Shown: positions 8,934-17,734 of the stretch, piece by piece | Layout of the letters: every line of letters begins with the position of its first letter | How positions within the stretch are numbered: the stretch's first letter is position 1 | Source of the DNA: Rhodospirillales bacterium | GTDB lineage: Bacteria > Pseudomonadota > Alphaproteobacteria > Reyranellales > Reyranellaceae | Direction of reading: 5' to 3' | NCBI GenBank assembly: GCA_016699855.1 | Contig: CP064988.1 | Coordinates: forward strand, 4,864,501 to 4,928,500 | DNA: 64,000 nt | Position numbers and translations under genes: made by a program | The notes under the pieces: generated by a model | Told to the model about the DNA's origin: nothing | What the model saw: the letters and a program-made list of their open reading frames with translations, nothing else | The model's database searches: none

Positions 8934-9335
8934 ATGATCGAGATCCCCGCGGTCTACATGGATCTGCTGCTGGAGAAGCGGGCCTTCGCGCACCTGGCGA
9001 CGGTGATGCCCGACGGTTCGCCGCAGAACACGCCGGTGTGGTTCGATTTCGTCGATGGCCGGATCCGGGTGAACTCGGCGCTCGGGCGGACCAAGACCCG
9101 GAACATGAAGGTCGGCGCCAAGGTCGCCCTGTCGATCATGGATCCCGACGATCCCGACCGCTACGTCCAGCTGCGCGGCACGGTGGCGCGCGTGCGGCAG
9201 GACGATGTCGCGGCCGCGCATATCGACCAGCTCGCCCACAAGTACCTCGGCCTCGACAAGAACCCCTACGCGAAGTCAGGCGACGTGCGGGTGATGTTCG
9301 AGATCGCGGTGTTCTCCGTCCAGGGGATGAGCTGA
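8934..9335 (+). CDS. PPOX-class (pyridoxamine 5'-phosphate oxidase-fold) protein
   Basis: 133 residues with the split-barrel flavin-binding fold. The diagnostic segments are FAHLATVMPDGSPQNTPVWFDFVDGRIRVNS and RTKTRNMKVGAKVALSIMDPDDPDRYVQLRGTV, matching the F420/FMN-dependent PPOX class. It likely binds FMN, F420 or a similar cofactor and acts in redox of small molecules. It follows the metallo-hydrolase by 37 bp and is probably co-transcribed. The in vivo substrate is unknown. Confidence 0.85.
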   Translation: MIEIPAVYMDLLLEKRAFAHLATVMPDGSPQNTPVWFDFVDGRIRVNSALGRTKTRNMKVGAKVALSIMDPDDPDRYVQLRGTVARVRQDDVAAAHIDQLAHKYLGLDKNPYAKSGDVRVMFEIAVFSVQGMS

Positions 9336-9401
9336 TCGGCGCGCCGCCGCCGGCGGGCGATTGAATCGCCGGCGGCGGAATGCGAAGCTTCAGGATCGAC
9401 G

Positions 9402-9426
9402 CGCCCCGGAGCGAGACTCCGGGGCG
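9402..9426 (+). terminator. Hairpin between PPOX gene and argE
   Basis: A 9-bp perfect stem CGCCCCGGA / TCCGGGGCG with a 7-base loop, followed by GTTCATTT. A second hairpin (GGCGATT-G-AATCGCC, 9356-9370) lies just upstream. The weak T-tract makes this a possible rather than certain intrinsic terminator; it could also sit in the argE leader. Confidence 0.4.
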
Positions 9427-9447
9427 GTTCATTTCGGGGGTAGGCGG

Positions 9448-10620
9448 ATGAAGGCGGAGACGGTCGAACCGGTGGAGATGCTGCGCCGGCTGGTGGCGTT
9501 CGACACGACATCGCGCCACTCCAACATGGCGTTGATCGACTACGTGCGCGGCTATCTCGAGGGGCACGGCGTCGCCTCGACGCTGGTGCCCAACGAGGAC
9601 GGCACCAAGGCCAACCTCTACGCCACGATCGGGCCGAACGTGGAGGGCGGCATCGTGCTGTCCGGCCACACCGACGTCGTGCCGGTCGACGGCCAGCCCT
9701 GGGAGACCGATCCCTGGGAGCTGACGGAGAAGGGCGGCAAGCTCTTCGCCCGCGGCACCTGCGACATGAAGGCGTTCTCGGCGGTGGCGCTGGCGCTGGT
9801 GCCGGCGTTCCAGGCGGCCGGGATGAAGGTGCCGGTGCACCTCGCGTTGTCCTACGACGAGGAGATCGGCTGCCTCGGCGCGCATTCGCTGGTCGAGCGG
9901 CTGATGGGCGACGTGCCCCGGCCGCGCGCCGTGATCGTCGGCGAGCCGACCATGATGGGCGTCGTCGACGCGCAGAACTGGGGTGGCGGCCTGATCACCA
10001 CGTTCACCGGGTTCGAGGCGCACTCGTCGATGACCCATCTCGGGGTCAGCGCCATCCACTTCGCCGGCGACTTCATCCATTTCCTGAACGGTATCCAGGA
10101 GGAGATGGAGCGGCGGCCGCGGCGGACCGACATCGACACGCTGCCCGGACACACCACGATCAACGTCGGCATCATCCACGGCGGCACCGCCGGCAACATC
10201 CTGGCGCGCGAATGCGTCGTGAACTGGGGCTACCGCACGCTGCCGGGCGACGACGCGATGGAGGTGCAGCGCCGCGCCGAGGCGTACATCGCAGAGACGT
10301 TGCTGCCGGCGATGCGCCGCCGCCACCCCGACGCGGACATCCAGACGCGGCGCCGCTCCCTCGTGCCCGGCATCACGCCGGAGGATAACCGGGAGGCGGC
10401 CGCGCTGGCGCTGCGCTGGACCGGCGGCAACCGGACCTACGCCGTGCCCTACGGCACCGAGGCCGGCATCTTCCGGGCGGCGGGGATCCCGACGGTGATC
10501 TGCGGTCCCGGCGACATCGCCCAGGCGCACCAGCCGAACGAGTTCATCCTCGCGTCGCAGGTCGCGGCCTGCGAGACGTTCATGCGTCGTCTGATGGCGT
10601 GGGGCGCGGCGCCGTCGTAG
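9448..10620 (+). CDS. argE: Acetylornithine deacetylase (M20 family)
   Basis: Zinc-dependent amidohydrolase of the M20/ArgE family, 390 residues. Metal ligands are seen in LSGHTDVVPVDGQPW (H74, with D76 behind it) and in GTCDMKAF (D106); the catalytic Glu is in YDEEIGCLG (E138/E139). The inserted dimerisation domain and a late HQPNEF His complete the family plan. The likely reaction is hydrolysis of N-acetylornithine to ornithine. Succinyl-diaminopimelate desuccinylase or another N-acyl amino-acid hydrolase is less likely. It converges on the pseudouridine synthase gene, overlapping it by 41 bp at the 3' ends. Confidence 0.88.
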   Translation: MKAETVEPVEMLRRLVAFDTTSRHSNMALIDYVRGYLEGHGVASTLVPNEDGTKANLYATIGPNVEGGIVLSGHTDVVPVDGQPWETDPWELTEKGGKLFARGTCDMKAFSAVALALVPAFQAAGMKVPVHLALSYDEEIGCLGAHSLVERLMGDVPRPRAVIVGEPTMMGVVDAQNWGGGLITTFTGFEAHSSMTHLGVSAIHFAGDFIHFLNGIQEEMERRPRRTDIDTLPGHTTINVGIIHGGTAGNILARECVVNWGYRTLPGDDAMEVQRRAEAYIAETLLPAMRRRHPDADIQTRRRSLVPGITPEDNREAAALALRWTGGNRTYAVPYGTEAGIFRAAGIPTVICGPGDIAQAHQPNEFILASQVAACETFMRRLMAWGAAPS

Positions 10621-11377
10621 CGGCGTCTTCCGCCGCCGACCAGCCGAGCCGGCGCAGCGCGTCACGCATGTGCGGTGGCGGCGGCGCGCTGACGTCGACC
10701 ACAGGTTTTCCCTCGCGGATCGGCACGACGATGCGGCGGGCGTGCAGATGCAACGGCGCCCGCGCGGAATCGTCGGCCGGTCCGTAGAGCGGATCGCCGA
10801 CGATCGGGCAGCCCAGCGCGGCGCAATGCACCCGGACCTGGTGCGTCCGCCCGGTCCGCGGGCGCAGTTCCAGCCATGTCAGGCCGTCGGCCGCGCCCAG
10901 CGCGCGGTATCCGGTGACCGCGGTCTGGCCGGCCGGATCGACGATCACGCGCCAGCCGCCGTCACGGCGCGTGGTCTTGAGCAGCGGCGCGGCGATCTCG
11001 CCCTCGGCTTGGGCTGGCGCCCCGCGCACGACGGCCCAGTAGGTCTTCTCGACCTTGCCCTCGGCGAACAGCATCCCGAGCTTGCGCAGCGCCTTGGGGT
11101 GGCGGCCGAGCACGAGGCAGCCGCTGGTGTCGCGATCGAGGCGGTGGGCGAGGCCCGGCGGACGCGACCAGCCGAAGCGCAGCGCGTCGAACGCCTGCTC
11201 CAGATTGGCGCCGCCGCCGGGGCCGCCATGGACCGCGATGCCCGGCGGCTTGTCGATCACCAGCATCAGCCCGTCGCGGTACAGCACGCGCGCCTGCAGG
11301 TCGGCGGCGGTCGCCGCGGCGACGCGCCCCGGCGCCGGCGGTCCCGCGCGTCGCGGCCGGGGCGGCGGACGGCTCAT
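10580..11377 (-). CDS. RluA-family 23S rRNA/tRNA pseudouridine synthase
   Basis: 265-residue RNA pseudouridine synthase of the RluA/RluD/RluC family. The catalytic motif HRLDRDTSG contains the nucleophilic Asp; the LVIDKPPGIAVHGGPG start and RTGRTHQVRVH segment are typical. There is no S4 domain at the N-terminus, so it resembles RluA or TruC more than RluD. The ATG overlaps the nadX stop (ATGA), so the two are translationally coupled. Confidence 0.9.
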   Translation of the reverse strand: MSRPPPRPRRAGPPAPGRVAAATAADLQARVLYRDGLMLVIDKPPGIAVHGGPGGGANLEQAFDALRFGWSRPPGLAHRLDRDTSGCLVLGRHPKALRKLGMLFAEGKVEKTYWAVVRGAPAQAEGEIAAPLLKTTRRDGGWRVIVDPAGQTAVTGYRALGAADGLTWLELRPRTGRTHQVRVHCAALGCPIVGDPLYGPADDSARAPLHLHARRIVVPIREGKPVVDVSAPPPPHMRDALRRLGWSAAEDAATTAPRPTPSDDA

Positions 11378-12171
11378 ACCCCCAGCACCAGCGGCGAGAC
11401 CATGTTGCGCAGCGTCTTCACGATGGCGTGGCCGACCAGCAGCCCGGTCTTGGGATTCTCGGGGCTGGGCACGAGGTCCTCGACGAAGCTCATCGATCCC
11501 AGCGCGCCGCGCGCGTGGATCTCGCAGATATGGGTGGTGATCGTCGGATCGGCGACGATGACGACGCGGGTGCGGTCGAGACCGATGCCGGCCAGGGCCG
11601 TGGCGGCCGAGATGTTGACGTTCTGGGGATAGAGGCGGGCGCCTTCGCGCACCGGGCCGTCGAACACGACCGTCGGCACCGTCAACGCGTCGAGATCGAC
11701 CAGCGTCTCGGCGATGGTGCCCTTCCATGCCGACGGATCCTTGCGGACGGTGATCGTGACCTCGTCGAGCCCGCCTTGCGCCAGCGACGCCAGCATGTCG
11801 AGCCCGCCGATGCCGGCGGACGGCAGGTACACGCGCTTGCCATTGGCGCGCGCCGCGGCGACGACCCGGTCGAGCAGGGACGCGTCGGTGAACGCGCCCA
11901 CCGAGGTGACGTAGAGGTCGGCGCCGCCCTCCAGCGCGCGGATGGCGTGGTCGCGCACCGCCTGGTGGCCCGCCCCCTCGACCACGACGTCGAGGTTGTA
12001 GCGGAAGAACCAGTCGGGATCGTGGGTGACGTCGGGCCGGACGGTCACCGCCTCGCGCGGCCGGCGGACCAGCGCCGTCGTGAGCTCGAGGCCTTCCAGC
12101 TTGCCCGCCGCGACCGCCTCGGCCACGCGGGTGCCGATGGCACCGTATCCTATGAGCCCCAACCGGACCAT
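11374..12171 (-). CDS. nadX: L-aspartate dehydrogenase
   Basis: NAD(P)-dependent dehydrogenase that forms iminoaspartate for NAD synthesis, 265 residues as expected for NadX. The Rossmann motif GYGAIGTRV (residues 8-16) is at the N-terminus. The C-terminal domain shows the family segments PSAGIGGLDML, QNVNISAATALAGIGLDRTRVVIVADP and SPENPKTGLLVGHAI. It starts at an ATG after which the frame is clean. No nadA or nadC is adjacent. A function in aspartate catabolism is an alternative. Confidence 0.85.
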   Translation of the reverse strand: MVRLGLIGYGAIGTRVAEAVAAGKLEGLELTTALVRRPREAVTVRPDVTHDPDWFFRYNLDVVVEGAGHQAVRDHAIRALEGGADLYVTSVGAFTDASLLDRVVAAARANGKRVYLPSAGIGGLDMLASLAQGGLDEVTITVRKDPSAWKGTIAETLVDLDALTVPTVVFDGPVREGARLYPQNVNISAATALAGIGLDRTRVVIVADPTITTHICEIHARGALGSMSFVEDLVPSPENPKTGLLVGHAIVKTLRNMVSPLVLGV

Positions 12172-12509
12172 GCCGTCCCCCCTCCGCCGTCCGATGCGTC
12201 CAGCTTGACCCCGCCCTGCGCGGCGCGGCGACACCGGCCGACCGTTAGCAGATCGGGGCTGTGTTTGACCAAGGCCGGGTGGGCCGTCGACCGCTTCCGC
12301 AGGCGTCAAATCACGCTGGCATCGCGATTTTTCGCATTTTAGTGTATATGCTCATTTTATCCGGCGTTGTCGGCCGTAATGGTTGACCCGACAGTAGGGA
12401 CACTCGACATGTAGTGTGCCATGACCTTGACAGAGTCGCCGTCTAAGGCGACCAATCCCTTAAATAAAGGCGAGAACCGTGAGCGGGACGGTTCGCGGGA
12501 GGAATAGGT
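12172..12509. promoter_or_regulatory. AT-richer leader of the korCAB-like operon
   Basis: 338 bp without a gene and with visibly more A/T than its surroundings. It holds TTGACC (12383-12388) and TTGACA (12427-12432) hexamers without a convincing -10 partner at standard spacing. It also has an imperfect palindrome GGGACACT-N8-AGTGTGCC (12397-12420) and a small hairpin GTCGCC-GTCTAA-GGCGAC (12435-12452). The ribosome-binding site GGGAGGAAT lies at its end. A regulated promoter for the following operon is likely, but the exact start is not identified. Confidence 0.5.
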
Positions 12510-14318
12510 TTGAAAGCTACGGATATCGGCAATCCCGACTACTTTCACAAAGTGGTCGATTGCCAGTGGGCGTGTCCGGCCCATACGCCGGTGCCCGAGT
12601 ACATCCGATTGATCGCGCACGGACGGTTTTCCGATGCCTACATGATCAATTGGAAGTCGAACGTCTTCCCGGGGATCCTCGGCCGCACCTGCGATCGTCC
12701 GTGCGAGCCGGCGTGCCGTCGCGGCCGCGTCGAGGACGAGACGCTGGTCAAGGGCAAGAAGGAGCCGGTCGCGATCTGCCGCCTCAAGCGGGTCGCCGCC
12801 GACTACAAGGACGACGTCGCCGAGCTGATGCCGAAGGCGCCGGCGCGCAACGGCAAGCGCGTGGCCTGCGTCGGCGGCGGGCCGGCGTCGCTGACCGTCG
12901 CGCGCGACCTCGCAGTGCTCGGCTACGACATCACGATCTACGACCAGGATCCGAAGCTCGGCGGTTTCATCCGCACCCAGATCCCGCATTTCCGCCTGCC
13001 CGAGTCGGTGATCGACGAGGAGGTCGGCTACATCATGGGCATCGGCAACATCGCGTTCCGGCACCAGCGCGTCGACTCGCTGTCGGCGCTGCTGGCCGAG
13101 GGCTACGACGCGGTGTTCGTCGGCTCCGGCGCGCCGCGCGGCCGCGAGCTCGAGGTGCCCGGCCGCCAGGAGGCCGCCGCCAACATCCATATCGGCATCG
13201 ACTGGCTGTCGAGCGTCTCGTTCGGCCACATCACCAAGGTCGGCCGGCGCGTGATCGTGCTGGGCGGCGGCAACACGGCGATGGACTGCTGCCGCACCGC
13301 GCGCCGGCTCGGCGGCGCCGACGTGAAGGTGATCGTCCGCTCGGGCTTCGAGGAGATGAAGGCGTCCCCGTGGGAGAAGGAGGACGCGATGGGGGAGGAC
13401 ATCCCCATCCTGAACTACCTCGTGCCCAAGGAAGTGACGCACGACAACGGCAAGCTGACCGGCGTGGTGTTCGAGAAGGTCAACGCGGTCTACGACGACA
13501 AGGGCCGCCGCAGCCTGGTGCCGTCGGGCGAGCCCGACCAGCGCTTCGAGTGCGACGACGTGCTGGTCGCGATCGGCCAGGAGAACGCCTTCCCGTGGAT
13601 CGACGCCGCCGCCGGGATCGCGTTCGACAAATGGGGCCTGCCCAGGCTGGACGAGAAGACGCTGCAGTCGAGCCATCCCAAGGTGTTCTTCGGCGGCGAC
13701 GCGGCGTTCGGCCCCAAGAACATCATCTGGGCGGCGGCGCACGGCCACGAGGCCGCGGTCTCGATCCACAAGTTCCTCTCCGGCGGCGAGCTCGCCGACC
13801 GCCCCGCGCCGGGCATGAACATCGTCTCGCAGAAGATGGGCATCCACGAGTGGAGCTACGACAACGACGTGTCGGTGGCGCCGCGCTTCAAGGTGCCGCA
13901 CCGCAGGAAGGAGGAGTCGCTCAAGGACATCCTCGCCGAGGTCGAGCTGGGCTTCGATCCGGAGCTGGCGTGGAAGGAGGCGCAGCGCTGCCTCAACTGC
14001 GACGTCCAGACGGTGTTCACGGGCAGCCTCTGCATCGAGTGCGACGCCTGCGTCGACATCTGCCCGATGGACTGCATCACCTTCACCGCCGACGGCGAGG
14101 AGAAGGACCTGCGCGGCCGCCTGACGGCGCCGGCGCTGAACGCGACGCAGGACCTCTACATCGGCGACGGACTCAAGACCGGCCGCGTCATGGTCAAGGA
14201 CGAGGACGTCTGCCTGCATTGCGGCCTGTGCGCCGAGCGCTGCCCGACGGGCGCGTGGGACATGCGCAAGTACTACATCGAGATGACGCACGCGGAGCAC
14301 GCATGCCACAAGCGCTAG
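12510..14318 (+). CDS. FAD- and Fe-S-containing electron-transfer subunit of a 2-oxoacid oxidoreductase (GltD-like, KorC-type)
   Basis: 602 residues. The N-terminal Fe-S region carries a Cys cluster including CDRPCEPACRRG. A GltD-like flavin/NAD(P) reductase core follows, with VACVGGGPASLTVARDLAVLG and a second nucleotide site VIVLGGGNTAMDCCRTARRLG. The C-terminus has a 2[4Fe-4S] ferredoxin domain (CIECDACVDICPMDC and CLHCGLCAERCPTGA). The start is TTG, 7 bases after GGGAGGAAT. It overlaps the alpha-subunit gene by 16 bases. In Azoarcus and Thauera a comparable gamma subunit lets 2-oxoglutarate:acceptor oxidoreductase exchange electrons with NADP(H) and ferredoxin; the same role is inferred here. 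Confidence 0.87.
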   Translation: MKATDIGNPDYFHKVVDCQWACPAHTPVPEYIRLIAHGRFSDAYMINWKSNVFPGILGRTCDRPCEPACRRGRVEDETLVKGKKEPVAICRLKRVAADYKDDVAELMPKAPARNGKRVACVGGGPASLTVARDLAVLGYDITIYDQDPKLGGFIRTQIPHFRLPESVIDEEVGYIMGIGNIAFRHQRVDSLSALLAEGYDAVFVGSGAPRGRELEVPGRQEAAANIHIGIDWLSSVSFGHITKVGRRVIVLGGGNTAMDCCRTARRLGGADVKVIVRSGFEEMKASPWEKEDAMGEDIPILNYLVPKEVTHDNGKLTGVVFEKVNAVYDDKGRRSLVPSGEPDQRFECDDVLVAIGQENAFPWIDAAAGIAFDKWGLPRLDEKTLQSSHPKVFFGGDAAFGPKNIIWAAAHGHEAAVSIHKFLSGGELADRPAPGMNIVSQKMGIHEWSYDNDVSVAPRFKVPHRRKEESLKDILAEVELGFDPELAWKEAQRCLNCDVQTVFTGSLCIECDACVDICPMDCITFTADGEEKDLRGRLTAPALNATQDLYIGDGLKTGRVMVKDEDVCLHCGLCAERCPTGAWDMRKYYIEMTHAEHACHKR

Positions 14319-16132
14319 AGGCGGTGAACGACTTCGTCGTCAAGTTCGCCAACGTCAACGGATCGGGCTCGGCCTCGGCCAACGAGCTGTTCGCCCGCTC
14401 CATCCTGCGCATGGGCGTGCCGGTCAGCCCGCGCAACATCTTCCCCTCGAACATCCAGGGCCTGCCGACCTGGTACGAGGTCCGCGTCACCGAGAAGGGC
14501 TATCTCGGCCGCCGCGGCGGCGTCGACATGATGGTCGCGATGAACCCGCAGACCTGGGCCGAGGACGTGAAGGAGATCACGCCCGGCGGCTACCTGTTCT
14601 ACGACAGCACCAAGCCCATGCCGGCCGCCATGTTCCGGCCCGACATCAACATCGTCGGCGTGCCGCTGACGGCGATCACCAACGCCACCTACACCGACGC
14701 CCGCCAGCGCCAGCTGTTCAAGAACATCATCTACGTCGGCGCGCTGAGCGTCCTGCTCGACATCGATCCCAAGGAGATCGAGCGGCTGTTCGGCGAGCAG
14801 TACAAGGGCAAGGAGAAGCTGCTCGACAGCAACGTCAAGGCGCTCAACCTCGGCCGCGACTGGGTGAGGGAGAACCTCGATCCGGCGACCGTGAAGCTGA
14901 AGGTGCGCCGCGCCGACAACGTCGGGAACCGGATCTTCGTCGAGGGCAACAGCGCCGCGGCGCTGGGCTGCGTCTACGGCGGCGCCACGGTGTGCGCGTG
15001 GTATCCGATCACGCCGAGCTCCTCGATGGCCGAGGCGTTCCAGGCCCATTGCCGGCGCTACCGCCACGACAAGGAGACCGGCAAGGCCAGGTACGCGATC
15101 GTGCAGGCCGAGGACGAGCTGGCCTCGATCGGCATGGTGATCGGCGCGGCCTGGAACGGCGCGCGCGCCTTCACCGCGACCTCGGGCCCCGGCGTCTCGC
15201 TGATGACGGAGTTCATGGGCCTGGCCTATTTTGCCGAGATGCCGGCGGTGATCGTCAACGTGCAGCGCGGCGGGCCGTCGACCGGCATGCCGACGCGCAC
15301 GCAGCAGGCCGACATCATCGCCTGCGCCACGGCGTCGAACGGCGACACCCGCCATGTGCTGCTGTTCCCCGAGGATCCGAAGGAGTGCTTCGACCATTCG
15401 GCGGCGGCGCTCGACCTCGCCGACCGGCTGCAGACGCCGGTGTTCGTGATGACCGATCTCGACATCGGCATGAACCAGCGCCTGTGCGAGCCGTTCGCGT
15501 GGGACGAGTCGAAGGCCTACGACCGCGGCAAGGTGATGACGGCGGAGGAGCTGGAGGCCGGCAAGCAGTTCGGCCGCTACCTCGACGTCGACGGCGACGG
15601 CATCGCGTACCGGACCTATCCGGCGACGCATCCCTCGAAGGGCGCGTACTTCACGCGCGGCACCACCAAGGACCGTTTCGCGCGCTACAGCGAGGAGGGG
15701 CCGGTCTACGTCGACAACATGGAGCGCCTCCAGCGCAAGTTCGAGACGGCCAAGACGCTGGTGCCGCAGCCGGTGGCGCGCGCCGCCAAGAAGCCGACCC
15801 CGATGGGCGTCATCTATTTCGGCTCGACCAGCCCGGCGATGGCCGAGGCCCTGGACCGGCTGGAGGAGGACGGCGTCCACGTCGACGCGCTGCGTCTGCG
15901 CGCGTACCCGCTGTCGAAGCCGGTCGAGGAGTTCGTCGCGGCGCACGACACCGTGTTCCTGGTCGAGCAGAACCGCGACGGCCAGCTCCGCATGCTGATG
16001 CTGAGCGACCTCGGCGTCGACCCGCGCAAGATCGTGCCCGTGCTGCACTACGACGGCACGCCGATCACGGCGCGCTTCATCACCGGCGCGATCCGCGCCC
16101 ACCTTTCGCCGAAGCGCATGGCCGCCGAGTAG
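14303..16132 (+). CDS. 2-oxoacid:acceptor oxidoreductase alpha (gamma-alpha fused) subunit
   Basis: 609 residues, the fused gamma-alpha subunit of the pyruvate/2-oxoglutarate:ferredoxin oxidoreductase superfamily. The gamma domain is residues ~1-190 (VNGSGSASANELFARSILRMG). The alpha domain follows, with CAWYPITPSSSMAEAF, VQAEDELASIGMVIGAAWNGARAFTATSGPG and QRGGPSTGMPTRTQQAD, all contacts for thiamine diphosphate and 2-oxoacid. The C-terminal domain is near PVEEFVAAHDTVFLVEQNRDGQL. It partners with the next gene. The substrate (2-oxoglutarate, pyruvate or other) cannot be fixed from sequence. Confidence 0.9.
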   Translation: MPQALEAVNDFVVKFANVNGSGSASANELFARSILRMGVPVSPRNIFPSNIQGLPTWYEVRVTEKGYLGRRGGVDMMVAMNPQTWAEDVKEITPGGYLFYDSTKPMPAAMFRPDINIVGVPLTAITNATYTDARQRQLFKNIIYVGALSVLLDIDPKEIERLFGEQYKGKEKLLDSNVKALNLGRDWVRENLDPATVKLKVRRADNVGNRIFVEGNSAAALGCVYGGATVCAWYPITPSSSMAEAFQAHCRRYRHDKETGKARYAIVQAEDELASIGMVIGAAWNGARAFTATSGPGVSLMTEFMGLAYFAEMPAVIVNVQRGGPSTGMPTRTQQADIIACATASNGDTRHVLLFPEDPKECFDHSAAALDLADRLQTPVFVMTDLDIGMNQRLCEPFAWDESKAYDRGKVMTAEELEAGKQFGRYLDVDGDGIAYRTYPATHPSKGAYFTRGTTKDRFARYSEEGPVYVDNMERLQRKFETAKTLVPQPVARAAKKPTPMGVIYFGSTSPAMAEALDRLEEDGVHVDALRLRAYPLSKPVEEFVAAHDTVFLVEQNRDGQLRMLMLSDLGVDPRKIVPVLHYDGTPITARFITGAIRAHLSPKRMAAE

Positions 16133-16157
16133 ACCGGCGCCGAACGGAGACGCGACG

Positions 16158-17213
16158 ATGACGTACATCGCCAAGCCCAAGCTGCACCATCCCACGCTGC
16201 ACAAGAACAAGGCCGGCTTCACGCGCCGCGACTACGAGGGCGCGATCTCGACCCTGTGCGCCGGCTGCGGCCACGATTCGATCAGCGCCGCCATCGTGCA
16301 GGCCTGCTACGAGCTCGACATCCTGCCGCACCAGGTCGCCAAGCTGTCGGGCATCGGCTGCTCGTCGAAGTCGCCGACCTACTTCCTCGGCGCCAGCCAC
16401 GGCTTCAACACGGTGCACGGGCGCATGCCGTCGGTGATGACCGGCGCCAACCTCGCCAACAAGGACCTGATCTACATGGGCGTGTCCGGCGACGGCGACT
16501 CCGCCTCGATCGGGCTGGGCCAGTTCGCGCACGTCATGCGCCGCGGCGTGAACATGCTCTACATCGTCGAGAACAACGGCGTGTACGGGCTGACCAAGGG
16601 CCAGTTCTCGGCCACGGCCGACCGCGGCTCGGTCAGCAAGAAGGGCGTCGCCAACTCCGATTCGTCGATCGACATGGTGTCGATGGCGATCCTGATGGGC
16701 GCCACCTTCGTGGCCCGCAGCTTCTCCGGCGACAAGCAGCAGCTCGTGCCGCTGATCAAGGCGGCGATCCAGCACAAGGGCGCCGCCTTCATCGACGTCA
16801 TCAGCCCCTGCGTGGCCTTCAACAACCACCCGGGCTCGACCAAGAGCTACGACTACGTGCGCGAGCACAACGAGGCGGTGAACCGCGTCGACTTCATCGA
16901 GACCCGCGCCGAGATCACGACGCAGTACGATCCCGGCACGACCCAGGTGGTGGAGCAGCACGACGGCACCTCGCTGCGCCTGCGCAAGCTGACGCCGGAC
17001 TACGATCCCTGCGACAAGATCGCGGCGATGAAGCACGTCCAGGAGGCCGAGGCGGCGGGCGAGGTGGTCACCGGCCTGCTCTACGTCGAGCCGATGCCGA
17101 AGGACCTGCACGCCAACCTCAACACCGTCGACACGCCGCTCAACCGCCTCGAGGCCGGCGCGCTGTGCCCCGGCTCGGCGACGCTCGACAAGATCAACGC
17201 CTCGCTGCGCTGA
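16158..17213 (+). CDS. 2-oxoacid:acceptor oxidoreductase beta subunit
   Basis: 351-residue thiamine diphosphate-binding beta subunit. The first Fe-S/TPP region STLCAGCGH has C34 and C37; the pyrophosphate-Mg motif is GDGD (residues 111-114), followed by ENNGVYGLTKGQFSAT. A third Cys lies in GIGCSS and a fourth in VISPCVAFNNHPGSTKSY, which suggests one [4Fe-4S] cluster. The C-terminus (VEPMPKDLHANLNTVDTPLNRL) is conserved in this KorB branch. It follows the alpha gene by 25 bp in the same operon. Confidence 0.92.
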   Translation: MTYIAKPKLHHPTLHKNKAGFTRRDYEGAISTLCAGCGHDSISAAIVQACYELDILPHQVAKLSGIGCSSKSPTYFLGASHGFNTVHGRMPSVMTGANLANKDLIYMGVSGDGDSASIGLGQFAHVMRRGVNMLYIVENNGVYGLTKGQFSATADRGSVSKKGVANSDSSIDMVSMAILMGATFVARSFSGDKQQLVPLIKAAIQHKGAAFIDVISPCVAFNNHPGSTKSYDYVREHNEAVNRVDFIETRAEITTQYDPGTTQVVEQHDGTSLRLRKLTPDYDPCDKIAAMKHVQEAEAAGEVVTGLLYVEPMPKDLHANLNTVDTPLNRLEAGALCPGSATLDKINASLR

Positions 17214-17221
17214 GACGCGGC

Positions 17222-17641
17222 GTGGCGCGGCGGCGCGCCGGGCCGCCGGCCGCCGCGCTCGCCGCCGCGCTGGCGCTGGCGGGCTGCGCCGCGCCGCCGT
17301 TCTGCGCGCCGCCCGCGGCGCGCGCGACCCAGTTCGACGTCTATCTCGGACGCGACATCGCCGGTCGCGGCGAGGTCACGGACGCCGAATGGGCCGCGTT
17401 CCTCGATTCCGAGGCGACGCCGCGGTTCGGCGACGGGCTCACCGTCGCCGATCTGCGCGGGCAATGGCGCGACGCCGCCACCGGCGCGATCGCGCGCGAA
17501 CGCTCCAAACGCCTGACGGTCGTCGCGCCCGACGCCGCGCGCGCCCGCGACGCCGTCCGCGCCGTCGCCGAGGCGTACAAGCGCCGCTTCGCCCAGCAAT
17601 CCGCGCTCGTCGTCGAACAACCGGTCTGCGCCGCGTTCTGA
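17222..17641 (+). CDS. DUF3574 putative lipoprotein
   Basis: 139 residues from a GTG start just after the beta-subunit stop. An arginine-rich start and hydrophobic stretch end in the lipobox LAGC, so a lipid-anchored periplasmic protein is predicted. The mature part FDVYLGRDIAGRGEVTDAEWAAFLDSEATPRFGDGLTVADLRGQWR matches the DUF3574 family. Function is unknown. An in-frame start further upstream inside korB cannot be excluded, but the lipobox distance supports this one. Confidence 0.78.
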   Translation: MARRRAGPPAAALAAALALAGCAAPPFCAPPAARATQFDVYLGRDIAGRGEVTDAEWAAFLDSEATPRFGDGLTVADLRGQWRDAATGAIARERSKRLTVVAPDAARARDAVRAVAEAYKRRFAQQSALVVEQPVCAAF

Positions 17642-17734
17642 CGCCGTGTCGCTGGCGGCCATGCGCGCGCGTGGCTTGTCCGGCGCCGGCGGCGCGGCGA
17701 GAGTCCGGCCGCCACCGGAATTGGAGACCCGCCG

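Noticed and set aside
12427..12455. Consensus sigma-70 promoter for the korC-like gene built on TTGACA
   Set aside because: At 16-18 base spacing the -10 position reads GACCAA or similar, which is not a credible hexamer.
12357..14309. Very long minus-strand frame opposite the korC-like gene, and similar long shadows elsewhere
   Set aside because: High-GC DNA leaves antisense frames open. The plus-strand frames have domains, motifs and ribosome-binding sites; the shadows show Arg/Ala/His-rich non-protein composition.
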